DNA from: Bacillota bacterium
GTDB lineage: Bacteria; Bacillota_A; Clostridia; Lachnospirales; Lachnospiraceae
Length of the DNA: 64,000 nt
Assembly: GCA_023407175.1 (NCBI GenBank)
Contig: JAEYMU010000030.1
Span: forward strand, 159,292-223,291
Direction: 5' to 3'
How positions within the stretch are numbered: the stretch's first letter is position 1; every line of letters begins with the position of its first letter. The notes beneath the pieces were generated by a model. It had not been told where the DNA came from, did no database searches, and saw only the letters and a program-made list of their open reading frames with translations. Below, in pieces: positions 35,930 to 44,280 of this stretch. The position numbers were made by a program, and so were the translations under genes.

Positions 35930-36896
35930 TCCTGCGGTATCCTGTTTCTAAATCCACCGGATTGCGCAGAGGCTCCCTTGCTGCATAATTTCTAAGGTTA
36001 TCCATCACCAGCCCTATTATATTATCCCAGGTCTGTTTAAGATGCCCGAAGCTCGCACCTGTAATATGAGGTGTGATAAGGGCATTCTTGCATTTCCACA
36101 AAGGGTGCTCCTTTGGAAGAGGTTCGGGAGCCGTTACATCCACCGCAGCTCCGCCAAGCTCTCCCTGCTCCAGGGCCTGGGCTAAAGCATCCGTATCCAC
36201 CAGCACTCCCCTGCCTACATTCACAAGAATTGCTGTTTTCTTCATTCTTCGAAGCCTCTCCCGATTTATCAGCCCCGCCGTTTCCTTTGTTGCCGGAAGT
36301 GCAAGCACCAGAACATCGGCCTTAGGCAATATCAGATCAAGCTCCGCCAGGGTATGCATCTCATCAAAATGCTCGGGAAGCTCTCTTGGCACCCTGCGTA
36401 TCCCTATATTGTAACAGTCAAACAGCTTCGTCAGGGCGGCAACCCTGCAGCCGATATCCCCGGCTCCCGCAATCACTACCGTCTTGCCATAAAGGGACTG
36501 CTCCTCTCCGCAGTCCTCCCATAGGGCGAGCATCTGATTATCCCGGTACCGGTGAAGCTTTTTCATCAGCATCAGCACCATGGACAGCACATATTCCGAT
36601 ATTGCCTGACCAAAGGCTCCGCTCATATTGGTGAACAGAACTCCCCTGGGAAAATTCCCGCCATTCATATAATAATCAACCCCGGCATAGGTTATTTGCA
36701 GCCATTTCAGAGAAACTGCCAGCTTTAGCTGGCGAAGGCTCGGCTCACCGATTATAATTTCTGCTCCTGCCAGCTGTTCCTCAGTGGGCGCTTCGTTAAA
36801 GGTAAAATCATACACCTCGGATAATTTCCTATACTCTTCATAATCCTGCGCGCGGCAGCGCATCATAACCAAAACCTTTATCTTATCCTTTTCCAT
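35922..36896 (-). CDS. D-2-hydroxyacid dehydrogenase
   Basis: 324 aa from the ATG at 36896 (GGGAGA upstream); the longer ORF has no start signal. NAD-binding GAGDIGCRVAALTKLF, catalytic Arg in NVGRGVLVDTDAL and His in PHITGASFGH. Reduces a 2-keto acid such as hydroxypyruvate or glyoxylate, or oxidises the D-hydroxy acid. The context (glycerate-kinase-like and enolase-like genes across a divergent promoter) makes hydroxypyruvate/glycerate a sensible guess. Downstream of the ornithine-cyclodeaminase-family gene on the same strand. Confidence 0.9.
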   Translation of the reverse strand: MEKDKIKVLVMMRCRAQDYEEYRKLSEVYDFTFNEAPTEEQLAGAEIIIGEPSLRQLKLAVSLKWLQITYAGVDYYMNGGNFPRGVLFTNMSGAFGQAISEYVLSMVLMLMKKLHRYRDNQMLALWEDCGEEQSLYGKTVVIAGAGDIGCRVAALTKLFDCYNIGIRRVPRELPEHFDEMHTLAELDLILPKADVLVLALPATKETAGLINRERLRRMKKTAILVNVGRGVLVDTDALAQALEQGELGGAAVDVTAPEPLPKEHPLWKCKNALITPHITGASFGHLKQTWDNIIGLVMDNLRNYAAREPLRNPVDLETGYRRTI

Positions 36897-36938
36897 TTGA
36901 AATAATCTCCCTGATAGAGCATATTTGAAAAATGTTCC

Positions 36939-37000
36939 AGTACTGCCTTGCATAAATATCGCCTAATATTCAGTACCTGATATTTACGCAAGACAGCACT
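36939..37000. repeat. Palindromic repeat, copy B
   Basis: AGTACTGCCTTGC (36939 on) pairs with GCAAGACAGCACT (to 37000), with TAAATATC/GATATTTA inside. Its right arm reaches into the stop codon of the ornithine-cyclodeaminase-family gene. Core nearly identical to copy A. Confidence 0.85.
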
Positions 37001-38126
37001 AGCTCCAGTAAGGCTCCTCCCACAAATTCAACACCTGGCCAAGCCCCATTTCCTGTGCTTTCTTATAGATAGTATAACCCCAGCCCAGATCAAATACAAC
37101 CATGCCGCTTGTGATAAAGATATATTTATCCTTGTCATTTTGCCGGCCCGGCCTTGCACCGCATACAATATCTCCGAGGCTGACCGCCTCTGTCAGAGAA
37201 GGAAGTATCCCCTGATCGATCAGGCAATAAACTGGTCCGCCAATCCAGGTATGATAAACCCGCTCCAAATCCGTATCCTCTGATTTTGTAGCAGACTCCA
37301 TATAGGCCATATGCATCTTGGCATTATCAAATATCAGCTTGTTTTCCGTCCAAAAGGCCTGATCCGCCTTTGCCGGTCCCGATAGAATTACAGTGGCGCC
37401 GGCCTTCAGCCATTCGTTGTGAAGCTCCAGGGGCTTTAGTCTGGAGGCAGCCACGCTGACAATATCTCCTGCCCTGACACCGTCCTCCAGGGACTGTGCT
37501 ATCTCTCCCTCCAGATGAAGCTCCTCCCTGGCCCAATCCGCAAATTCCTTTGCCTTTTCCGGGAACACATCATGAATATAGAGCTTCTTTAAATTCTTTG
37601 CCTCATTTGCAATGGCCTTAATACAGGATTTATTAATCGGACCGCAGCCAATCACCGTACAGGTCTGTGCATCTTTACGGGCAAGATACCTGGCCCCGAC
37701 TCCGGGAACCGCACCCGTACGCATGGCACTGACCAGATTCGCCGACATAAGACATAGTGGCTCACAGGTATCCGGATCATTGAGCATAACCATCAGCACG
37801 GAGCGGGGAAGTCCCCTCTGAGGATTGATAATATTCGAACCGTACCATTTCTCACCGCAGATATTAAAATCCCCTCCCAGATAGGCAACCATGGCTGCGA
37901 ATCTCCGGTCCGGTCCTGCCACAGGCATATTCGGGAAGGGTGTTTCCTTCGGAAATTCGATTCCGAGCCCATGCTCATTGTGCTTAAATCCGCCCATAAT
38001 ATAATCACCGGTACCCAGCAGGCGAAAAACCTCCGCGCTGATATCATTGCATTGCTCCGAATTAAGGACCCCTGCCTTTCTCATGTCCGTCTCGGACAGG
38101 TATAAGAAATCTGTTCTCTTTCCCAT
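36999..38126 (-). CDS. Ornithine cyclodeaminase / mu-crystallin family protein
   Basis: 375 aa from the ATG at 38126 (GGAAGGGGAAAG upstream). Family motifs: SANLVSAMRTGAVPGVGARYLARKDAQTCTVIGCGPINKSC, in which the Arg-Thr-Gly loop and a dinucleotide-binding GCGP are clear, and DIVSVAA. Members are NAD(P)-dependent ornithine cyclodeaminases, alanine or imine dehydrogenases. Some close homologues carry the label 'tyramine oxidase subunit B', which I would not rely on. First gene of the minus-strand arm of the cluster with its own promoter. Confidence 0.85.
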   Translation of the reverse strand: MGKRTDFLYLSETDMRKAGVLNSEQCNDISAEVFRLLGTGDYIMGGFKHNEHGLGIEFPKETPFPNMPVAGPDRRFAAMVAYLGGDFNICGEKWYGSNIINPQRGLPRSVLMVMLNDPDTCEPLCLMSANLVSAMRTGAVPGVGARYLARKDAQTCTVIGCGPINKSCIKAIANEAKNLKKLYIHDVFPEKAKEFADWAREELHLEGEIAQSLEDGVRAGDIVSVAASRLKPLELHNEWLKAGATVILSGPAKADQAFWTENKLIFDNAKMHMAYMESATKSEDTDLERVYHTWIGGPVYCLIDQGILPSLTEAVSLGDIVCGARPGRQNDKDKYIFITSGMVVFDLGWGYTIYKKAQEMGLGQVLNLWEEPYWS

Positions 38127-38256
38127 AATCTTTCCCCTTCCAAATATAAAATGATTCAGATTTAGTTCTATGTAAAAACCGCCTGATGCTTTCTTATCAA
38201 GCTTCATGTACTTTTTACTACAAAATGTATTCAATTATTCACAATTGGATGATATC

Positions 38257-38285
38257 AAATTAGCACGTATCCAAAGGCTTGTCAA
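38257..38285 (-). promoter_or_regulatory. Promoter of the OCD/dehydrogenase operon
   Basis: Minus strand: TTGACA (38280-38285), 17-nt spacer, TAATTT (38257-38262), about 130 nt before the start at 38126. Confidence 0.65.
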
Positions 38286-38455
38286 TACTTTCATTTATAA
38301 ATAATTATAGCACGGATTATAAGTCTCTTTGGTTAAAATGCAGAACCTAAGCACCGACAAACGCAACACTCCGAATGGAGATCATTTTCCCCGCGACCTG
38401 TTATCTTCCCTGAAGGCCGAGTTGTAACTCATAGATATTTATTTTCAATTCGTCA

Positions 38456-38484
38456 TTGACAAAATCCATCTCCATGTGCATAAT
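38456..38484 (+). promoter_or_regulatory. Promoter of the kinase/enolase-like/RpiR operon
   Basis: TTGACA (38456-38461), 17-nt spacer, CATAAT (38479-38484). It lies about 130 nt before the ATG at 38611. The 170 bp between the two divergent promoters presumably hold the regulator's site, but no clear dyad was recognised. Confidence 0.6.
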
Positions 38485-38610
38485 ATTTGTATCAAACGGT
38501 ACATCATATTTTATTTGCAACATCGCATGTAGTATTCGTAAAACAATTTAAAAAATTTGCTTGACTCTGAACAGTTACAAAATTTGATTATTTGGCAGAT
38601 CGGAGACATT

Positions 38611-40020
38611 ATGACGCCTAAAATTAAAAATAAGGATATCCTGCTTTCCCATGGCTGCACCTCCTCCAGAGAAATTGTACTTAAGGTTACGGAACGGGTT
38701 TTAGGGCGGCTGGATTCCTACCACAGAATTAAATCCATCACCTCCTATGACGGCAGATTTCTGCGAATAGGTACCAGGTGCTGGGATTTATCACAGAAGG
38801 ATAAGGTCTATCTGATCGGTGCCGGAAAGGCCTGCAACGCCATGGCTATGGCCATCGATGAAATACTTGGAGACCGTCTGACCAGAGGTATTGCAATTGT
38901 AAAAATATCCGAACCCTCGGATGTCTTTCATCGGACGGAGGTTTATATTGGAGGTCATCCCCTCCCCAATGAGAAAGGCTTAAAGGCCTGCCATAAGATT
39001 CTTGAGCTGTTGGAGCATGCCACCTCAAAGGATTTGTTTCTCGTGGTTATGAGCGGCGGCAGCTCTGCCCTGATGAGCTGCCCGGTGGAGGGAATCACCC
39101 TTAACGATGAGATTTTGACCACGGATATTATGCTGAAATCCGGTGCAAATATCCTGGAAATCAATGCAATAAGAAGACATATCTCCGCCCTGAACGGCGG
39201 TATGCTTGCAAAAAAAATCCAGGCAACCGGCGCTGAGCTGATCGGCATCGGCATCAGTGATGCGGTAGGAAGTCCCGCAACCGGGGATATCGGTATTCCC
39301 TACGCAAATTACCGGGGTACTCCCATGGGTCCTGACCAAACCACTCTGGAGGATACCAGAAATGTCATCTTAAATTACAATGTAAAGGACCTTCTTCCGG
39401 CAAGGGTGGTTAACCACATCCTGAACAGCGGTCCGGAGGCGGAAACTCCAAAGTCCTTTCCTGACAACACCTATTACCTGATTAACACCCTGCCCGATTC
39501 CTGTTCCTATGCCAAGGAAATTGCCGATGAAATGGGGGTTAGCTCCATGATTTTAACCACCTCTCTGGAGGGTGAGGCAAGGGAGGCAGGGCTCATCCTT
39601 GCTTCCATCGCCAAGGAAATCCAGACCTACCAGAGACCGATTGCCGCTCCCTGTCTGATCTTTAGCTCCGGAGAAGTAACGACTAAGATCACCGACAGCA
39701 ATACGATTAAAGGGCATGGCGGCCCCTCCCAGGAATTAACCGCCAGCTTTGCAATTGCTGCTGCCAGAATACCGGGCAGCTGCCTGCTGTCCATTGATTC
39801 CGAGGGTACTGACGGTACCACTCCCGCAGCCGGTGCAATTACGGATTCCTCCAGCTATCGGGCTGCTGTCGCAAAGGATATCAATCTCTATCAGGCTCTG
39901 CGGGAGCATTCCTGCTATGAGGCTCTGTCAGAGCTTAGTGATGTCATATATACCGGTAATACCGGAACGAATTTATGTGATTTTAATGTGCTGTATGTCC
40001 CCGGACCCCATAGCTGCTAA
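38611..40020 (+). CDS. Glycerate 2-kinase family protein (GckA/TtuD, MOFRL type)
   Basis: 469 aa from the ATG at 38611 (CGGAGA 4-5 nt upstream); an upstream in-frame start at 38557 has no ribosome binding site. Motifs: KVYLIGAGKACNAMAMA, VIGGHPLP-like YIGGHPLPNEKG, VMSGGSSALMSCP, INAIRRHISALNGG and the C-terminal MOFRL part GGPSQELTASF with SEGTDGTTPAAGA. The family phosphorylates D-glycerate to 2-phosphoglycerate. Followed 113 bp later by the enolase-like gene, whose usual substrate is exactly that product. Confidence 0.92.
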   Translation: MTPKIKNKDILLSHGCTSSREIVLKVTERVLGRLDSYHRIKSITSYDGRFLRIGTRCWDLSQKDKVYLIGAGKACNAMAMAIDEILGDRLTRGIAIVKISEPSDVFHRTEVYIGGHPLPNEKGLKACHKILELLEHATSKDLFLVVMSGGSSALMSCPVEGITLNDEILTTDIMLKSGANILEINAIRRHISALNGGMLAKKIQATGAELIGIGISDAVGSPATGDIGIPYANYRGTPMGPDQTTLEDTRNVILNYNVKDLLPARVVNHILNSGPEAETPKSFPDNTYYLINTLPDSCSYAKEIADEMGVSSMILTTSLEGEAREAGLILASIAKEIQTYQRPIAAPCLIFSSGEVTTKITDSNTIKGHGGPSQELTASFAIAAARIPGSCLLSIDSEGTDGTTPAAGAITDSSSYRAAVAKDINLYQALREHSCYEALSELSDVIYTGNTGTNLCDFNVLYVPGPHSC

Positions 40021-40133
40021 AAGATGATAGTACCGGCCCGAACAGGCAGTTTCCCGGCACCGTAGTAAGAAGCAAAGTACCAGCGTATCATAGCACGTAC
40101 TGCCAAGCATTATCAGAAAGAAGGTAATTCATC

Positions 40134-41411
40134 ATGTCCAGCACAAATATAAAAACAATAAGAGCCCGCCAGCTGATTGACTGTAAATGCCGTCCCATGG
40201 TAGAGGTGGATGTCGTCACAGAGGACGGCAGCCTCGGAAGCGGAAGTGCTCCGACCGGAAGCTCCGTCGGAATGTATGAGGCCTTTATCGTAAGGGATAA
40301 TAATCCCGCCCTCTATCGCGGCTTAAGCGTATATCAGGCAATAGAGCATGTGGAAAAAATCATCGCCCCCTCCCTGATCGGACTGGACGTTACGGACCAG
40401 CGTAAAATAGATGAAGCCATGCTTGCACTGGACGGCACCACCAATAAATCAAAGCTGGGCGGCAATGCCATCTACAGCACCTCCATCGCCTGTCTTCGGG
40501 CGGCCGCCTCCTCCCTGGGGACAACTGTTTACAACCATCTCGCAGGCGGTCCGGTCAAATCGGTTCCGGTACCCTCCTTCAATATGGTCAACGGCGGAAA
40601 AAACGGCGAATATGTCCTTGCCTTTAATGAATTTCTTCTCGTCCCTTACCGCATGTCGGACATTGAGGAAGCCGTCAGAAAAAGCCTCGAGGTATTTGAA
40701 GCCCTGGAGAAAACCTTCAAGAGTTACTTTAAGCAAAGTCCCACCATCGGCCATTCCTATGGCTGGGTGCTTCCCACAGAGGACCCGGGGCTGGTGCTAT
40801 CTCTCATGGCCGACACCGTAGAAGCCCTTGGTTATACCGGCCAGTTTGCTTATGCCCTTGACTGCGCCTCCAGCGAGATGTATGATACTGGAACAGGGAC
40901 TTATTATTTAAAGGGCCGCCGCATTACCTCGGAGGAGCTGATCGATTATGCAAGGCAGCTCACTGAAAAGTTTCCTCTGTTGTTTATTGAGGATTTGCTG
41001 GACGAAAATGACTGGGACGGATATATAAAAGCCTGCAGCAGCATCCCGCGGACCAATATCATTGGAGATGACATCATTGCAACAAATCCTGCCATGATAA
41101 AGAAGGCATATGATCTGCAGGCAATTCATGGCTTTATTCTAAAGCCTAACCAGATCGGCAGCATTACAGAAGCACTGGAGGCGTATGAATATGCCCGGGT
41201 AAAGAAACTAATTGCCATCCCGTCCGGACGGGCAGGAGGGGTTACTAATGATATTATTATGGATCTTGCCGTCGGCCTTGGGCTGACACAGATAAAGAAT
41301 GGAGCTCCCAGGTCCGGCGAACGGATCGATAAGCTGAATTTTCTCTTAAGAGCCGCCAGCCTTTCACCAGGCTGCGTTCTCTCGGATAATTCCTGCTATG
41401 CCAAATTTTAA
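40134..41411 (+). CDS. Enolase-superfamily paralogue with altered active site
   Basis: 425 aa, enolase length and fold throughout. Metal ligands are kept: Asp243 (ALDCASSEMY), Glu286 (LFIEDLLDENDW), Asp312 (IIGDDIIATN), as are catalytic-type Lys337 (ILKPNQIG), Lys388 (QIKNGAP) and Glu166. However, the GDEGGF segment with the general acid (E. coli Glu209) reads GHSYGW (206-211), the SHRSGETED loop reads SGRAGGVTND so the active-site His is Gly365, the SGAST loop is TGSSV, and His159 is Asn157. A normal 2-phosphoglycerate dehydratase is therefore unlikely; a related substrate or reaction is inferred. AAGGTAATTCATC ribosome binding site. Confidence 0.88.
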   Translation: MSSTNIKTIRARQLIDCKCRPMVEVDVVTEDGSLGSGSAPTGSSVGMYEAFIVRDNNPALYRGLSVYQAIEHVEKIIAPSLIGLDVTDQRKIDEAMLALDGTTNKSKLGGNAIYSTSIACLRAAASSLGTTVYNHLAGGPVKSVPVPSFNMVNGGKNGEYVLAFNEFLLVPYRMSDIEEAVRKSLEVFEALEKTFKSYFKQSPTIGHSYGWVLPTEDPGLVLSLMADTVEALGYTGQFAYALDCASSEMYDTGTGTYYLKGRRITSEELIDYARQLTEKFPLLFIEDLLDENDWDGYIKACSSIPRTNIIGDDIIATNPAMIKKAYDLQAIHGFILKPNQIGSITEALEAYEYARVKKLIAIPSGRAGGVTNDIIMDLAVGLGLTQIKNGAPRSGERIDKLNFLLRAASLSPGCVLSDNSCYAKF

Positions 41412-41499
41412 TAAGGCAATTTCATCTACTGTACATACATTCAAGTTATGAGTTTTCAGACGCAGCCTAAGGCTTTAAAGATAAAAAGGAGGATTTTCA

Positions 41500-42342
41500 T
41501 TGTCCAATATCATAGATAAAATCACCGAGAATTTCGACAGCTTCTCCCGTTCCCAGAAAACCGTTGCCAATTATGTGATGGAGAATACCAATGCTCTCGC
41601 CTTTCATACATTAAATGATTTTGCAGGTCTGATCGGAGTCAGTACCACTACCGTAATCCGTTTCGCGAGAATGCTGGGCTTTGAGGGCTATACAGAGCTG
41701 CAAAAGAGCATCCAGCAGGGAATTAAAAACAAAGAAGCACTGCCGGAGCGCCTGCCCCAATCAACTGTGGAGCACATGAATCTCTTCAGGGATTCCTTTG
41801 AAAATGATATTGCCAATATCAATGCAACCTTCGAGGCTCTGTCACCCCAGGAGCTGAAAAAAGCGGTGGATGCACTGGCAACTGCCACAAACATCTATTG
41901 TCTGGGACTTCGTTCCTCCTTCACGATGGCTTATTATATCTCCTCCCACCTGGGACAATTGAGGAAAAATGTACGGCTGATTCAATCGGTCGGAATGAAT
42001 TTTCCCGAAGAAATCATCAACGCACAGCCCGGCGATGTATGTATCGCCTTCATGTTCCCAAGGTATTCCCGACAGAGTGCCAATATCCTTACCTGGTTCA
42101 AAAAAGCAGGTATAAAAATCGTATTGATTACAGGCCAGTCCTGGCTTGAGCTGCAAAATCTTGCCGATATCATCCTTCCCTGCCGTGTTAACGGGATTTC
42201 CTTCAAGAATTCCTATGTTGCACCGATGTGCCTGGTCAATTACCTGGTGGCTGAGGTCGCCAGAAAGGATTATGATTTGTCCCTGGGCCTGCTAAAGCGT
42301 ACCGAGGAGATTCTGGAGCAGGGCTATTATCTGGGCCTGTAA
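41500..42342 (+). CDS. RpiR-family transcriptional regulator
   Basis: 280 aa, TTG start at 41500 with AAAAGGAGG upstream. N-terminal HTH_6 domain (SQKTVANYVMENTNALAFHTLNDFAGLIGVSTTTVIRFARMLGF) and C-terminal SIS domain (YCLGLRSSFTMAYYISSHLGQL, VCIAFMFPRYSRQSANILTWFKKAG) that binds a phosphosugar-type ligand. Third gene of the kinase/enolase-like operon, so probably its local regulator, sensing a phosphorylated pathway intermediate. Confidence 0.92.
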   Translation: MSNIIDKITENFDSFSRSQKTVANYVMENTNALAFHTLNDFAGLIGVSTTTVIRFARMLGFEGYTELQKSIQQGIKNKEALPERLPQSTVEHMNLFRDSFENDIANINATFEALSPQELKKAVDALATATNIYCLGLRSSFTMAYYISSHLGQLRKNVRLIQSVGMNFPEEIINAQPGDVCIAFMFPRYSRQSANILTWFKKAGIKIVLITGQSWLELQNLADIILPCRVNGISFKNSYVAPMCLVNYLVAEVARKDYDLSLGLLKRTEEILEQGYYLGL

Positions 42343-42358
42343 ATAAGTCAACACAAAG

Positions 42359-42411
42359 AAGAGGATACCCCTTTCTTAAGTCAAAAACTTATATTTGTGG
42401 GATATCCTCTT
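42359..42411. terminator. Hairpin between rpiR and the holin-like gene
   Basis: AAGAGGATA (42359-42367) pairs with TATCCTCTT (42403-42411), extended by CCC/GGG. An 8-bp self-complementary AGTGCACT follows twice (near 42413 and 42453). Confidence 0.55.
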
Positions 42412-42483
42412 AGTGCACTAGTACCGACCATCTTTAGCTAAGCAGTGCACTAGCTTATCCTGTTTATGCGGCGGCTAAAAATA

Positions 42484-43056
42484 TTACTTTGCCTGTGTGT
42501 CTCCGCTGCTGTCGCTTGAAGCAGCCTCCGTGCCTGTATTTGTTTCCGCGGCTGTGTCGGTTGCCGTAGTTGTATCTGTTTCCCCGGCTGTGCCGGTTGT
42601 CGTAGTTGTATCTGTTGCCGTAGTTGTATCTGCTGCCGTGTTTGTCGCCGTAGCTGTACCTGTTCCCGCTGCCGTGTTTGTTGCCGTAGTTATACCCGTT
42701 CCTGCTGCGGTATCTGCTGCGGTTGTACCTGTTTCTGTTCCTGTACTGTTTGTTACCAGCCGTCCATATATACTCTTCAGCTTACTCCAGCCATACATGG
42801 ATACAAAGGCAACAATAAAGGCTCCAAAAAATACTCCGGCAATATAGTACCAGGTTATTACCATATTCGAATAAGAAGCATATGCCAGAAATCCGACGAA
42901 GCTGATAACGAGTGACAGTATAACTATCTGCAGATCTGTCGGTACCTTATTCATAAAAGCCAAGCGCTTCGTGACCTGTGTCATGACAGATACCAGAAAA
43001 GCAGCCAGGCCAATTGCAAGTATTATGTCAGCTAAATAGTCTGTAATAATTGACAT
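42484..43056 (-). CDS. Holin-like membrane protein with Thr/Ala-rich tail
   Basis: 190 aa. Residues 1-95 hold three hydrophobic helices with the pattern of small phage-holin-like proteins (LSLVISFVGFLAYASYSNMVITWYYIAGVFFGAFIVAFVSMYGWSKLKSIYGRL spans about 46-99). Residues 100-190 are a degenerate repeat of Thr, Ala, Gly, Asp and Asn, low-complexity and probably exposed. No lysin or other phage gene is next to it, so it may be a chromosomal holin-like protein. AGGAGG-type site upstream. Confidence 0.65.
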   Translation of the reverse strand: MSIITDYLADIILAIGLAAFLVSVMTQVTKRLAFMNKVPTDLQIVILSLVISFVGFLAYASYSNMVITWYYIAGVFFGAFIVAFVSMYGWSKLKSIYGRLVTNSTGTETGTTAADTAAGTGITTATNTAAGTGTATATNTAADTTTATDTTTTTGTAGETDTTTATDTAAETNTGTEAASSDSSGDTQAK

Positions 43057-43231
43057 TCCAACTCCTCCTATCTAAAAACATCCTGTAAGCCGTAACCGTA
43101 CCGGTATGGCTTACGCATTCCCACCCGGATATTTTATCTGATGAAGTACTTCTGCTGAATAATACATAATATGCCATTTTATCTTAAGATGTGCCATCCG
43201 CCCTTTGTGGCTGTTTCCCCTATATTATTAC

Positions 43232-43355
43232 ATGATTAAGGCGTCAAAAAGTGCTGCGCAGCTCCCGAATACAATATATTGTTATTGCAAGATAGCTTAC
43301 ATAACAATATATTGCATCCGGAAAGCACCTACGGTGCTTTTGACGCTTTAATCAT
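43232..43355. repeat. 124-bp fold-back sequence
   Basis: Outer arms ATGATTAAgGCGTCAAAA (43232-43249) and its complement (43338-43355) match at 17 of 18 positions. Inner arms CAATATATTGTTAT (43272-43285)/43301-43314 are a perfect 14 bp. Small GC hairpins lie between. Located 80 bp before an ABC ATPase gene; may be a small MITE-like element or regulatory RNA. Confidence 0.75.
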
Positions 43356-43434
43356 TATATATGTTCCATGCTTTCTATTCACTTCTCCCCTCCCCCTTCA
43401 TATAATACAGTATAAGCAAATATGGAGGAATCCT

Positions 43435-44205
43435 ATGGGCAAATTACTGAAAATTGATCACGTCAGCTATACCTGCCTTAGTCCCACTGGAGAAATACCG
43501 ATATTATCAGATATTTCCTTTCATGTGGATGAGGGAGAATTTATTGCAATCCTTGGCCCCGCCGGCTGCGGCAAATCCACCCTGCTTTCCCTGATCGCCG
43601 GTCTGCTCTCTCCCACCAGTGGTCTTATATATATCAACGACAGAGTTCTCAACGCCTCCGGTAAAAACATTGGTTATATCACGCAAAGAGACCGGCTTCA
43701 GGACTGGCCGGACACTCTTGATACCATCCCGCATAGTCTGAATCTGCAACAGAATCCTTTTACAGGCAGTTATGTTCAAATAAATGAATTATTAAATACT
43801 TATGGTCTGATTACCTTCCCTGACTCCCTTTCTACAGAATTACCGTCAGGAGCGAAGCAACGGGCCACGCTGATACGCACCCTGCTGCTGGAGCCGGATA
43901 TCATTCTGTTGGATGAGCCCTTCGCCACCCTGGATGATCAGACTCGTCTCGAGGTTGCGGATGATATCCGGGAAATTATTCGAAAGGAAAAAAAGACAGC
44001 CCTGCTCATAACCTATGATATAGCAGAAGCCGTCAGTATAGCAGACCGCGTTATCCTCCTGACTCCGCGTCCCGGAACCATAAAACAAATCATCGATATC
44101 AAGCTTAACAGAGAAAGTCTCACTCCCTCAGCCTTAAGAGATACCGCCGAATTCAAAGCATATTACGATCAAATATGGCATACTCTTAGCCACAACGAAG
44201 AATGA
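43435..44205 (+). CDS. ABC transporter ATP-binding protein, nitrate/sulfonate type
   Basis: 256 aa from the ATG at 43435 (GGAGGAATCCT upstream); the longer upstream frame runs into the fold-back sequence and is not used. Walker A LGPAGCGKST, Q-loop IGYITQRDRL, variant signature LPSGAKQRATLI, Walker B DIILLDEPFATLD and switch region LITYDIAEA. Similar to SsuB/TauB-type importer ATPases, yet no permease or binding protein is adjacent, so its partners must be elsewhere. Confidence 0.9.
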   Translation: MGKLLKIDHVSYTCLSPTGEIPILSDISFHVDEGEFIAILGPAGCGKSTLLSLIAGLLSPTSGLIYINDRVLNASGKNIGYITQRDRLQDWPDTLDTIPHSLNLQQNPFTGSYVQINELLNTYGLITFPDSLSTELPSGAKQRATLIRTLLLEPDIILLDEPFATLDDQTRLEVADDIREIIRKEKKTALLITYDIAEAVSIADRVILLTPRPGTIKQIIDIKLNRESLTPSALRDTAEFKAYYDQIWHTLSHNEE

Positions 44206-44231
44206 GTCACTCAAATTTCTTTCACCACCTT

Positions 44232-44264
44232 AGGGCCTGCTTGAGTTTTCAAGCAGGCCCTTTT
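44232..44264 (+). terminator. Intrinsic terminator of the ABC ATPase gene
   Basis: AGGGCCTGCTTG (44232-44243) pairs perfectly with CAAGCAGGCCCT (44250-44261), 6-nt loop, followed by TTTTAA. Confidence 0.9.
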
Positions 44265-44280
44265 AACGCACACTCATTCC

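Noticed and set aside
42410..42465. Fourth copy of the palindromic repeat
   Set aside because: It shares only short AGTGCACTA blocks and not the conserved core of copies A-C.
42497..42847. Val/Ala/Ser-rich plus-strand ORF opposite the holin-like gene
   Set aside because: Shadow of the low-complexity Thr/Ala tail on the minus strand; no start signals.
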